Part shown: one piece after another, positions 46,671 to 58,314 of the stretch
Numbering within the stretch: the stretch's first letter is position 1
How the letters are laid out: every line of letters begins with the position of its first letter
Assembly (NCBI RefSeq): GCF_964355755.1
Contig: NC_092671.1
Span: forward strand, 22,399,070-22,463,069
Source of the DNA: Antedon mediterranea
Taxonomy: Eukaryota; Echinodermata; Crinoidea; Comatulida; Antedonidae
DNA length: 64,000 nucleotides
Reading direction: 5' to 3'
The notes under the pieces: generated by a model
What the model was told of the DNA's origin: nothing
Seen by the model: the letters and a program-made list of their open reading frames with translations, nothing else
Databases searched by the model: none
Program-made: the position numbers and the translations under genes

Positions 46671-47419
46671 TTAATCTGTGTCCGATGTTCACAAGATGAG
46701 GTCATTTCAAGGTATTTTTCATTTGATATACATTTCTCTTTTGGTAAACCAGATTTTTAAATTTCACATTAATGAGCATGAATTCATTTTGTTTTGATTT
46801 TTTTCTCTACAATATTCAGGAGAATGTTCAGAATGTTGTCGCAACTGGAAAAACCAATCCTTAATTGTATTATAGACAAGGTGTTATATTATTATAATAT
46901 TGTAAATCATATTAGCTGATCATAGTTAATATCAAATTAGTTGTTGTGATTTAAAAAAAAATGCTATTTTAAAATGCTGCTATGTAACTTGGGTGTAGGT
47001 GTAGTAATGTGTCATTGTGTCTTGACACAGGAAACCTATTAATTGCCAAACTATGATTTGATATATTTTTGTTCTCTATTGATTGATGATATGGATATGA
47101 ATCAGAAAATGTGGAGCTGAGCAGAGTTGATGAATGAAAAGCTTCTCAAACAAATTGACAAACTGAATGAAGTGGTTGCTGTATGGAGTGTAATTGTAAG
47201 TTTCATGTTTAATATTTATATTTGATATTGAAATTAATAAATTCCACCCACATTCATGTGATGTATGTTTTGATATACAGTACTCCTATTTCATATTTTT
47301 TTAAATTGGATATTACTGTCAGCAAATTACCTAATTCTGGGATTTGTCTGTTATTATAAATGTTGACTATTGTTGTGTACATATTCACATACATGTGTTT
47401 TTCTGTTTATTATCTGTAG

Positions 47420-47531
47420 ATCTGCCAGATGTTTTACGTAAACATGGCGATTGTTTAGCAGATGTGTCCACCAAACGATCGTCTGTGTTTTCCAGATCAA
47501 TTGCGACAATCTCTGGCAAAAAGAATCCTAG
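47420..47531 (+). pseudogene. Exon of an unrecognised gene, copy 3
   Basis: Encodes the same peptide as copy 1 (DLPDVLRKHGDCLADVSTKR, then SIATISGKKNPR) between CTGTAG and GTAATT. The intron before it lacks 9 bp of the T-rich tract present in copies 1 and 2. Confidence 0.4.
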
Positions 47532-47649
47532 GTAATTCATCAAGTTCATTTTACAATTTATCTTCTGTTACAATAGGTGTTCAAAATTAATCATTTTTAC
47601 GCCTTGTATATTTGTCCGGAATTACATAGTGCAGTAAAATAGTGAAACT

Positions 47650-47890
47650 GAGTTTAAGGTTAGTTGCTCTATTTAATGCTGAACGAATGATCACAGCCTT
47701 CATTTGGAGTGGAGTTGTGGCTGGGTGGTTATGATGCTTGGTTACCAATTCAAGGGTCCTTGGTTCAAGTCCTGTCAGATGTCAAGATTTTTTCTAATGA
47801 CAAATTACAACTCCACTCCCAAAGACTTGTAATAAGAATTTGTTTATGTAGAGCATCTTCTGTATGTTTGTCTTGTGAATAGGATTAAAT
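47650..47890 (+). repeat. tRNA-derived SINE, copy 2
   Basis: A-box-like TGGCTGGGTGG near 47717 and a perfect B-box GGTTCAAGTCC near 47763, then a tail with ACTCCCAAAGACTTGTAATA and TTTGTTTATGTAGAGCATC. Sister of 27833-28020, which lost the middle part of the tail. Confidence 0.7.
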
Positions 47891-47954
47891 TGACTTTTAT
47901 TATTAAATACAACAAACTAAATATTATTGTGCTGTCAGTATTTCTTTAATTTAT

Positions 47955-48615
47955 AGTGTGTTGCAATTTCCACTATCAAAGAGTTTCGTTAGCAATATCT
48001 TAATCATCATAATCTCGTTTGTCCACTTATGGTGCCAGGCCTTCTTGTTCTCCACCTTTTTTTCGATCCCCATCTACAGTACTATACCTAGGTCCACTTC
48101 TCTTCCATTATGCTTAATACAGTGTAACCATCTCTTTCTCGCCACCCCCTATTGGTCTTCTACCCACTCCTACTCTTTCTGCTATCCATCCGATTATAGC
48201 ATTTTTCTCCCTCATCTTCATATCCCATTCTATCTTAGCCTGCATTCATGAATGTTATCCCTCATTTGTCTAACTTATAGTTTCACACCTTTCATGCATC
48301 TCATCTCAACAGCCTCCAGTTTCTTTATCTGCCATCGAGTTTCCGCCCCCATGCATGCCTACTGGTCTAGTCATATAGTCTTAAACCTGGCTCGAACTTC
48401 CTTGGCATCTCGTCATATATCACTCCTCTAACATTCTTCCTCACTTCCTGTTCCTTGCAGTCTTCTTTTTTCAGTTCTCTGTTCTCATGCAACCAGCTGC
48501 CTAGATACATAACCTACTTTAGTTGATATCTATATCTATGCCTGAAGACTCACAGATTGCTGGCATGTTACACCTTTTTCTTAGCCTTGCTCATCCTTCC
48601 TATTAGTTATTGTGT
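47955..48615 (-). pseudogene. RTE-like LINE C-terminal tail, copy 3 (antisense)
   Basis: Same motif order as 28230-28870 and 37200-37880, with multiple stops. Confidence 0.5.
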
Positions 48616-48825
48616 TTGTAATTAATTAATTAATTATATTAAGCCTATAATTTAGGTAAATGCTCAATTAAATTATAAATAAACAACTATAAAATAAAAT
48701 TATTTTTAATTTACATTAAAATATGTTTTAAATGTTAATAATAAATTAAGTACAAAGTACTGTAAAATATTTCATCCAAATTGTTAATTAACTTAATCAA
48801 CGGGTAAGTAATATTCCATTAGGTT

Positions 48826-51800
48826 GCTTCTTTGGAGATTGGAGAAGTTACTGTAGAAAGTCCGGCAGTTGTATACATTTCATAATGGCTTCAGTCCTGC
48901 TATCGGGATGTTTGGTACTTCAGGACTAACAATTCAGGATAATGTAATTCACCACACAGTAGGAGCAGGTAAGCAATGCCAAAATACTTCTCTTTCTCTT
49001 ATATAGTAACTTACATTTTAGATTAATCTGCTGTCCTGTATTTCCTGGTACATATCAAGACTGCTACAATGCTGAAGGTATATCGTGGCCAGTAGGTATT
49101 GAAATCGAGAGCTCCAGAGATGTTATCCCACAAGACAACACTGTGGCAGGCTCTGAGATGGTGATGGTAAGAGAGACTGCACACAGATTGCCAATTTCTT
49201 CATCTGGAAGAATTGGGATTATGGAGTCTTTTTCCGTTGTAATGACTGATCTTGTTCTTGCAACAACATCGGGGTGATGCCATTTGTCATTGAGCCATCT
49301 TCTCTTAGTCATGAAGCTGTTGATAAGTATGTGTGAGAATGGATCGAGTCATCGTTTATAATTGGTACAAGCCTGTTCTTTGATTGCGATGAGTTACCGG
49401 TAGGTTCAGTAAGATTTAACATTAAATAGCATGTAGCATGTTACAAACCAAATACTGTATATATTATGTAATTATTATGAATTAGATTAGATAATGTATA
49501 CATGTAAAAATCATAATAATGAATGAAACAATGTTAATGACGATGAAATAAAAGTGGGAAACCCCCAAAAAAAGAAAAAAAGATATAAACATTTTTATTA
49601 GTCATTTTAAAAGATGTATTTATTTCTGTTTTTCAATTTTTATTATATTGTCATTTTGGGGAACTATTTGCATTGTGTCAAATAAAATCAATGTATAGAT
49701 ATTATATATCCATACTTGACTTTCACTTGAAAGGAAATTTGTCAAAGGACTTTCTTACTCTTCTACCTTCTTTTTCTTAACGTGTACTGATAATGCCATT
49801 CAATTTTGTAATCACTTAATGTATAAATTCTGATTAAAATATTACATTTTCCCATTAACATTTTCATGTAAATATTTCAGAATCAACAGGAGAATGCAGG
49901 TCAAAGTGCAAAACAGCGTGCACCTCGTGGTCCAGAGAACGGAAATGCTGGATTCGTGTGGGCAAATTTCATGTCTGGTGATAATGGTGCTCCATTTTTT
50001 CCATTTCATGGTATACATAATTACCCAGCTATTGCTGGAAGCACAAGATTGCAAAGTATGTAAAAGCATGACATAATCTGGTCTTTACAGGGACAAACGT
50101 AGTCCTTACTTGGACAAACCAAAACTGCCATTGTTTGAATTCTATTGCAGGAAAATGCAACGTTACAATGTATTATACTCATAGGCCTACTGTTTACACA
50201 TGAAGCTGAATGCTTAATTGGATAAACATAAAAATGCTATTGTATCCAAGTTATCACCACCGTAATGTTGAGGTTGTCCCTTAGTAACTGTTTTATCATA
50301 AAATATGTCTTTAGTATCAGAATACATTTTAGGTGAAACTTACCAAATGAATATATTTCAACATACTTATTCATTTACAAATAAAGGTATTTTGCTCTTT
50401 CTTATCAATAGATGTTACATTCACTCATTTCGATACTGTGTGTAATAAAGATCATTACGCTATTATGACCAATCCATCAACTGATGATGGTATCCACCCA
50501 TTCATGTCCGCTGTAGGTACAAAGATGGTAACAGTCAGAGATAAGAACAGGGTTTACATACATATACCTAATTTAGGGTAAGTACTAATAGTATTTATCC
50601 TATATACTGTATCTATGGACCACTTGCATTTATCCAAGGTACGTAATTGTAAATCATTGTGTATCCTTACTTGCTAGTTGAATTATTTTCATCAACCTAG
50701 TAGGCTACACTTACTGTACCTACAATACTTTTCATTTAATCTTAACAGTAAAGTTAAAGACCCCCTTCCCTACGTTTTTTAGATCTAATTTAAGGTCCCA
50801 AACTACAATTAATGTAAAAATAAATATTATATGGTAACTTTTTTGTCTTTAAACTGTTAAAAATGTGAAAAATAATTTTATTCTAGTACTTTTAGCGGCC
50901 CGCTATAAATCCCAACATGCCTTGCGTGCGGATTGATATTTTTGTTTTTCTTCTGTAATTCACTCAATTTTTAATTGATTGTGAGGCCAAAACAAATGGA
51001 AGACTCCTAAATTTTCACCGAAAATACCAGGTTTTCCCCAATTTGTATCAACGGAGTCTGGCAAATATAGAAAGACAATTAATGCAGCAACTATACAATG
51101 TCAGGCTAGGTATATAGCTAGCGTACGATGTTCGTACGTTACCGATGTTTACCAGCTAGGCCTACAAAACTCAGCCTAGCTGTCCACGAGAGGTCATTCG
51201 CCGCGAGAATATATATGTATTATTTGTACCAAACGTCCTAAATTGTAGGGAAGGGGTCAATCCTTCTGATTGCATCGAGATGGATTGTGATGCATTTATG
51301 AAAGCAATGATCAGAGATGAAGATGGTGGAATCCTAGGAGGATCACGCCTGGTTATGTTATTCCAGATTCTCCATACAAGTGGGATAGAGATCCGAGACG
51401 GAGACTTGGTGATTATAGAATTCCCAACATGATGGTCATCGATGGTAGTAAATTTCCTTATGATGAAAAATGTCCACATAAAGGTTAGTTGTCTGCTTTA
51501 ATGCTGAATTTTAGCTTTGTAAACTGCGATTCTTCCCTAAATCTTTCCTCCTATTAAAGTTGCACTCTTGAAACAAGACCAGTCCACTCACCAAGTCTGG
51601 GCACGCAATTTTATTGTGGCATTCCGTTTTCTTTATCCTGACGTCTTCACCAATCTTCATTGGGTCTAACGGTTATGTTGATTTGATCAATGGACCACAA
51701 GGTCACGGCTGGTGTCATGGGTACACATGTCAAGAGCGCATCAGCACGTTTATGAAACTTATGAGATGTATATGAGAGTTCAACGAATCCTCAAACGTTA

Positions 51801-53306
51801 TGACTTCATTTCCTGAACACAGCTCCTGATCAGAAAATAGTTATCAACATCTGGTATGCCAATCCTTAACGCTTAGATGTGAACCATCAAGGTCGCTATG
51901 TCATGCCAAATAAACATGGATGGATGGAGATATGTTCTAATGAGTTCCAGAAGATCCAAACGATCAGTTCATGCCAACTCTTGACTCCAGCATTTATGGC
52001 AAGGACTATTTTGATAGCGATTGGCAGACTCTGTGGATACTTATACGTGGTAGTGACCAAATTAATATCATCACTACACCGGTTATAATGGTTGACGTTG
52101 GTGTGGCTCCTGTTGATGTTGATGATTTCTATGAAGAACATCTTGTTAACAATCTTGCCAGTTTGTTATATATAATAAGTAAATATCTTTCTTTAACCAT
52201 ATTAAAGTATCACATAATCTATCCAGATTTCTTATTTTTCAATTTCATATGTTTAGAAATGGGTTGAATTTTATTTCATTGCCTATTCTTTTAATATCTA
52301 AGCAATAATGAATATTTCTTCCTTACAGGCAATTTAACCCTTGAACATGATGAATTAGTTTCCTTCAAGCAGAAATTTTTAATGCAGCACAAACCGGTAC
52401 TTTGTACGAGAGTCTTGAAGTTGAAGTTATTAGCAATGACCGATCCTTCTCCCCCAGCTGAAGACCCAACAAGGGGTGTGAGAGCAACAAATACAACAGG
52501 AAGTCCAAGTACAGGCAATAAAACGTAAGTCAAATTAATAAGAAGTAATGAGTTTTCTGTAGAGTTACTGTTGTATAGAACTGGCTTGTATCGTCTTGTC
52601 CAAAGTCTTAAATTGTATTATCATGTGTGACTTGCAACAAACATAACCCTATGCCTATATCATTACAAAACAACATAACTAATTGGTTCACAGGTATTCT
52701 GAGAAGCAAGCTGAAGAAGCAGCGTCTAGTGACCCAAGTAGAAATCATCTATCAATTCCCAAGCACAATGAGTATAGTACGTTTACAACAGCTGATGCTA
52801 TTTGAGATTCAACCTTGCATCTCTATATTGGCTACCAGTGTAGATTTAACACAATTCTTTTTAAACTCCAATATAGCTATCAAGCTTTGGTAATACACCA
52901 TATGTTTGATACAAATATTCATTCTACGGAAAAAAGGGAATTATTCAATGATTTTTTTCAGGGTGAAATTGTGCAAAATCTGGGACATTCTTCACATCCA
53001 TGGAAAATGCCCAGAAGTATCTGATGCAGAGCTCGTCAGCAACAACACTGTAGATATAATACATGGCTGGGCCAACTTCACTGATCTTGCCATTAATCTG
53101 TCGGGAAGTGGATACTTTGAATTCAGCATTGTTTATTCCAACCCATCCACGCTAGAAGGTATCAACTCAACGGAGTTTTCTGTCATTGAGGGTGTTTTCC
53201 ACATATCAATCTCAGATCAACAGTAAAAGTTTTGAAGAAATTTGATTTTCAGTTTAATCTAATTGAAGATTTTACAAAAGATATTGCAGAACCTCTGGAT
53301 TCCAAG
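48826..53306 (+). pseudogene. Fibrocystin-L-like (PKHD1L1-like) fragment, copy B
   Basis: About ten exon-like blocks with GT/AG edges. 48826-48968: FHNGFSPAIGMFGTSGLTIQ and DNVIHHTVGA (parallel beta-helix style). 49040-49390: IANFFIWKNWDYGVFF and NNIGVMPFVIEPSSLSHEAV, with frameshifts. 49881-50055. 50412-50577: CNKDHYAIMTNPSTDDGIHP. 50749-51483: NPSDCIEMDCDAFMKAMIRD, split by a MITE. 51560-52178: GPQGHGWCHGYTCQERIST and YGKDYFDSDWQTLWILIRGS, with a 20-bp deletion. 52329-52524. 52694-52805: YSEKQAEEAASSDPS. 52962-53226: IIHGWANFTDLAINLSGSGY, the pre-membrane segment. 53253-53306. Fibrocystin-L is a large single-pass surface protein; these blocks are its ectodomain. Lesions in several exons argue for a pseudogene. 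Confidence 0.75.
50758..51256. mobile_element. TTAA-type MITE, copy 2, inside an exon of copy B
   Basis: Same family as 46045-46670 in the opposite internal orientation, about 500 bp. The left end AGACCCCCTTCCCTACG follows TTAA (50754-50757); the right end GTAGGGAAGGGG precedes TCAA, a slightly eroded TTAA. Removing it joins an acceptor (TTAACAG at 50748) to the coding sequence KVNPSDC, so it sits within coding DNA. Confidence 0.85.
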
Positions 53307-54689
53307 GTTGGTGATTTTTTAATTAATTATAAGTCATTTTCAACTTTTCAATGCAGTTCTCTGTCTAATTAACCATCCATCTTCTATTTAATACTGCATT
53401 ATAATTCTAAAATCACCATCAATTGTAGACTAGTATATCCAATCTAAGAGCAACTTCTTTTGAAGACTACAGTCCATTTCAAATTTTCAATACAGGTCTC
53501 CCTCACCCACTACATTCTATTAATACTTCCCCCTACCCCAATTTTAAAAGCATCTTCAATAGTAGACTATCGTATCCATTCTAAGAGCTACAATAGTTAC
53601 TGTTACCATGAATAGGCCTAATAAGTTCAATTTATCCACGGAGGCCCAGATCAACACATGGTTGCTCTTCCCAGCTTCTCGAACTTCACTAAATTCTTAT
53701 TGGATGCTACACACACAGATCCTCTCAATTTGAGATGCAGACAAACATGTTCATACATGCATACATGACATACATACTGTACATTAATTAAACAAATATC
53801 TAGTCAAATGTGTGTACGACAGGGTCATTGATTAGAAATTGAGCAACGCATTGCTTTTTCAAACTTTGACATCCATTTGACAGTTTTCCTTTGAGCACCC
53901 ACAGCTTAAAACTTAAAATCTATCCGTTTTAAAGGCAGGCTGTGTATCGAGTCTCTAAGATGAGGAGTGCCATAATCTGTCTTCATATACAAAATGAAGA
54001 TTTTAATTGTTAAATACATATGTTGACATAGTGTGGACAAAAAAACAAAAATAAACAAGTCTATGCACACTTTGGACAATAATCGCTCTGATTGGGAAAG
54101 TCTTGTTAAGTGCGCTATGTCACAAGATGTTCAGCGTTGATTGAAATGTGGAGAAAAATGGAACCGTTCTTTTCATATTGATTTCATCATGCAACAATAT
54201 GTCAAATACTTTGATCATACACCTACCGTGTATACGTTTATGTACTGTATGTAAGTTTTTTTAATATTGTGAGTTATATTAAATATTTATGTTTGTTTGT
54301 AGAGCACAACGTTTCTAAAATAGAGAAAATGGCACTGACTGAAAAGGTACAGTATCTTATGTTAAAATGTCAGACTATGCGAATGAATCTAAGGAAAAGA
54401 CTTCACTGAGTGCTAGCAGTGGATCTAATCAACTATTGAAAGTATTAAGCCTAAAGAAATAAAATATTAAGAATATTTATCTGTTTGCCAGTCCAAACTT
54501 CTAGGATTCTCTTTATTTGCCTTCTTTAGAAACTTAACAAGATTATATAATCGTTGGGAAAACTAACATTAACAGCTTTATCACTCATTATATCTGGTCA
54601 TTAATGCTAATGATTTTTATATTTTTAATTAATAAACAATTTGTTGAATCATGGCAATGATTGTTAATAGATTAAGAGAAAATAATTAT
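53307..54689. other. No gene supported; possible small exon at 54300
   Basis: Intron- or spacer-like sequence. A piece at 54302-54347 lies between TTTGTAG and GTACAG and could encode EHNVSKIEKMALTEK, but there is no second line of evidence. Confidence 0.4.
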
Positions 54690-54950
54690 AAATAGACCAC
54701 CATGGTTCCTTAGGCAGGATGCTTTACTCTCATTGCCTCATCCTTCGGATGAGATGTAAAGCTGTTGGTCCCGTGTACTTAACAGTGCACATTAAAGAAC
54801 GTGGTACACTGTTTGAAAAAAGTAGGGGACTGTCTCCTGGTGTGCTGATCTGGTAGGCGCTGCACTGCTGGCTGTCGAGGGTCCGTGGAGGGCCTAATAT
54901 AAATTTCCTCAGTTTCCAGTTAAGCTTGAGGACCACAATAATACATGTTT
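54690..54950 (+). repeat. SINE-like conserved repeat
   Basis: Contains CCTCATCCTTCGGATGAGAT, GTAAAGC, TTGGTCCCGTGTA and GCACATTAAAGAACGTGG, in the order of a conserved module that I recognise from SINE/MITE-type repeats of marine invertebrates. No clear tRNA promoter head is seen. CCTTCGG closes a small hairpin (CATCCTTCGGATG). Confidence 0.6.
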
Positions 54951-55101
54951 AAACATTAACAACAAAACTAAACTGTACAGGTTGTGTTAAAATAAAGGAA
55001 CATTCTCACATTGGAAAGTACTATAATTGTAACTTTTTTTTTCCTGAGGTTTGTGTCTGGCACTTGTTCATTCGATTGTGACACTTATTTATTTCTTTCA
55101 G

Positions 55102-57011
55102 ATTTTTATGAGCCACATTATTCAGTTGTTTTCTTGGATATTGGAGAAGTTACTGTAGAAAGTCCATCGTTTGTACGTGAATATACATTTCATAATGGCT
55201 TCAGTCCTGCTATCGGGATGCAATTCAGGATAATGTAATTCACCACACAGTTGGAGCAGGTAAGCAATGCCAAAATACTTCTCTTTTCCTTATATAGTAA
55301 CTTAAATTTTAGATTAATCTGCTGTTCTGTAGCAATTGTTTATTTAGGTGACTGTTTCTTAATTGTAACTTTGATATTACTCAGGTATTATTGAATGGGG
55401 GAGTGATCATCAAATCCTGCAAAACCTAGTAACACATTCTTTCCTGGTACATATCAAGACCGCTACAATGCTGAGGATATATCGTGGGCAGCAGATATTA
55501 CAAATCTAGAGCTCCAGAGATGTCATCCTACAAGACAACACTGTGGCCGGCTCTGAAAGGGTGCTGTATCATATCAGTGGGGAGATATGTGACGTTGAAA
55601 GTCAATGGAGCAACAACAAAGGCCATACTTCTTTGCACGGTGTTCATCTTATGATGGTCAAGGAGACTGCAAACAGATTGCCTTTTCCAAATTTCGAGGT
55701 CCGTTGAATTGTAATGACTGATCTTGTTCTTGCTGACAACAACATCGGGGTGATGCCATTTGTCATTGAGCCATCTTCTCTTAGTCATGAAGCTGTTGAT
55801 AAGTATTTGTGAGAATGGAGTCATCGTTTATAATTGGTACAAGCCTATATTCTTTGATTGCGATGAGTTACAGGTAGGTTCAGTAAGATTTAACATTAAA
55901 TAGCATGTAGAATGTTACAAACCAAATACTGTATATATTATGTAATTATTATGAATTAGATTAGATAATGTATAAATGTAAAACTCATAATGAATGAAAC
56001 AATGTTAATGACGATGAAATAAAAGTGGGAAACGCCAAAAAAAAAAAAAGATATAAACTTTTTTATTATTCATTTTAAAAGATGTATTTATTTCTTTTTT
56101 TCAATGTTATTATATTGTCATTTTGGGGAACTATATTTTGCATTGTGTCAAATAAAATTAATGTATAGATATTATATATGCATACTTGACTTTCACTTGA
56201 AAGGAAATTTGTCAAAGGACTTTCTTACTCTTCTACCTTCTTTTTTCTTAACGTGTACTGATAATGCCATTCAATTGTGTAATCAGTCACGTAATTTATA
56301 AATTCTGATTAAAATATTACATTTTCCCATTAACATTTTCATGTAAATATTTCAGAATCAACAGGAGAATGCCGGTCAAAGTGCAAAACAGCGTGCACCT
56401 TGTGGTCCAGACAACGGTGATAATGGTGCTCCATTTTTTCCATTTCATGGTATACATAATTACCCAGCTATTGCTGGAAGAACAAGATTGCAAGGTATGT
56501 AAAAGCATGACATAATCTGGTCCTTACATGGACAAACCTAGTCCTTACTTGGACAAACCAACAACTGCCATTGTTTGAATTATATTGCAGGAAAATGCAA
56601 GGTTACAATGTATTATACTCATACTGTTTACACATGAAGCTGAATGCTTAATTGGATAAACATAAAAATGCTATTGTATCCAAGTTATCACCACCGTAAT
56701 GTTGAGGTTGTCCCTTAGTAACTGTTTTATCATAAAATATGTCTTTAGTATCAGAATACATTTTTGGTGAAACTTACCAAATGAATATATTTCAACATAC
56801 TTATTCATTTACAAATAAAGTTATTTTGTTCTTTCTTATCAATAGATGTCACATTCGCTCATTTAGATACTGCGTGTAATAAAGATCATTACGCTATTAT
56901 GACCAATCCATCAAGTGATGATGGTATCCACCCATTCATGTCCGCTGTAGGTACAAAGATGGTAACAGTCAGAGAGGAGAACAGGGTTTACATACATATA
57001 CCTAATTTAGG
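55102..57011 (+). pseudogene. Fibrocystin-L-like (PKHD1L1-like) fragment, copy C
   Basis: Blocks parallel to copy B. 55102-55259: FYEPHYSVVFLDIGEVTVES and FHNGFSPAIGM, lacking the GTSGLT stretch of B and so out of frame. 55385-55873: GIIEWGSDHQILQNLVTHSF, then after a frameshift PGTYQDRYNAEDISWAADI, SSRDVILQDNTVAGSERV and CDVESQWSNNKGHTSLHGVH, with an internal deletion where B has IWKNWDYG. 56356-56494 has a 36-bp in-frame deletion relative to B. 56846-57011: DVTFAHLDTACNKDHYAIMT through RVYIHIPNLG, intact. A Ty3/gypsy element enters the following intron at 57042, so any further exons lie beyond the window. Likely pseudogene or heavily decayed paralogue. Confidence 0.74.
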
Positions 57012-57041
57012 GTAAGTACTAATAGTATTTATCCTATATAC

Positions 57042-57638
57042 TGTGATATAAAGATATACTTTTATATTTAAGAAATTGACCTTTGTATCGGAATTCAAAT
57101 AGGTTCACAAACTTGACCCAGAAAGTCCAAAGGAGAGTTTGTCCAGATGTTTTAATGACCATTTAGTTTATAATAGAATCCCTAAAGAAAACACTTAGCT
57201 TAATTTTGTGACTTTCCCATCGTTAAACCAGGAGTGATCGACACTATTTAAGTACAGATTTGACAGTGTCATCCATCACAGAAATACCTTATTATACCGT
57301 TAATCACTCCCACTTAAACACCCCTGGATCAACTTAGGACCAATCGTTACCCTCACAGATTACGTAATTGACATATGCTAATGAACTGAGCCAATATACT
57401 CCCAAGTTTCAGAAGGGCCCAGACACACCTTACAGCCACCTCACGGAGCACACACCTCACAGCAGACCTACACACTTCACACCTCACCGACAGCATCATT
57501 GATCGTCCGTTCCTTATCTATACTTATAGTTGTATATTGTACTGAAGTATTATACTGAATAAATAATATATGTGTTACGACAGTCAAGCGAGTCAGAGTC
57601 CTTCATTAGTACCTCAAGAACCGCAACATTATATTACA
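57042..57638 (+). repeat. 5' LTR
   Basis: Starts TGTGATATAAAG and ends CATTATATTACA; these ends are imperfect inverted repeats (10 of 12). Length 597 bp. AATAAA at 57558-57563 is a candidate poly(A) signal defining the R region near the 3' end. The 5' half is compared with the empty site in copy B for the boundary. Confidence 0.82.
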
Positions 57639-57655
57639 TGGTGGAAGACCCAAAT
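57639..57655 (+). promoter_or_regulatory. Candidate primer-binding site
   Basis: TGGTGGAAGACCC directly follows the LTR end, as expected for a tRNA primer-binding site starting TGG. I cannot assign the tRNA. Confidence 0.5.
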
Positions 57656-57769
57656 TTCATAAGGAACGGAGTGAGAAAACAAGAAATAAACACTTAACAA
57701 GACACGAAGACGAAGACGAAGACAATAATAACCATATTTGTTTGAAAGGAGAGAAATTTACTTTGACTC

Positions 57770-57975
57770 AAAAGACAAGCTGAAATTATATTTGAATGAG
57801 ATCGAGACAAGCAGAAATTTGATCAAATTATTACCATTGGATGAAGACAAAGAAGATAATCGAGGAAGACACAAAAGACAAGCTGAAATTATATTTGAAT
57901 GAAATCGAGACAAGCAGAAATTTTATGAAATTATAACCATTGGATAAAGACAAAGAAGATAATCGAGGAAGACCC
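57770..57975 (+). repeat. 103-bp tandem duplication in the leader
   Basis: Two copies starting AAAAGACAAGCTGAAATTAT at 57770 and 57873, differing at a handful of positions. Both are purine-rich and non-coding, between the primer site and gag. Confidence 0.9.
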
Positions 57976-58314
57976 AAGAAGAATCAAAACAGAAGCAAGC
58001 GGACAAGAACTGTTTCGTTTAGAGACTTTCAACTTCACGCCGTTTTTTTTTTCGATCGTTTTTTTTAACATTTACTTTTTTGAACATTGATGAACACCTT
58101 TCGCATTTTTTTTTAATTCGTTGTTTGAACATTTAAACATTTTTGAACACTTTTGCATTCTTTTAATTCATTTTAATTGGATCCGAAGCATTTGGGGTAA
58201 GTCAAAACCATTTTGATTTTGATTTGTAACCTTGATTGAAAAAGTGAGAGTTTACATATATATATATACACTAAATTGTTTTTGATATTTGATTAATAAT
58301 TAATATTATAAAGT

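Larger units (their letters stand above)
46672..48615 (+). repeat. Duplicated block gamma, copy 3
   Basis: Follows the MITE. Contains the exon pair (ends 47195; 47420-47531), a tRNA-derived SINE (47650-47890) and the antisense RTE-like tail (47955-48615). Confidence 0.85.

Noticed and set aside
57639-57655. Assigning the primer-binding site to a particular tRNA
   Set aside because: I could not match more than the generic TGG start to a known tRNA 3' end with confidence.
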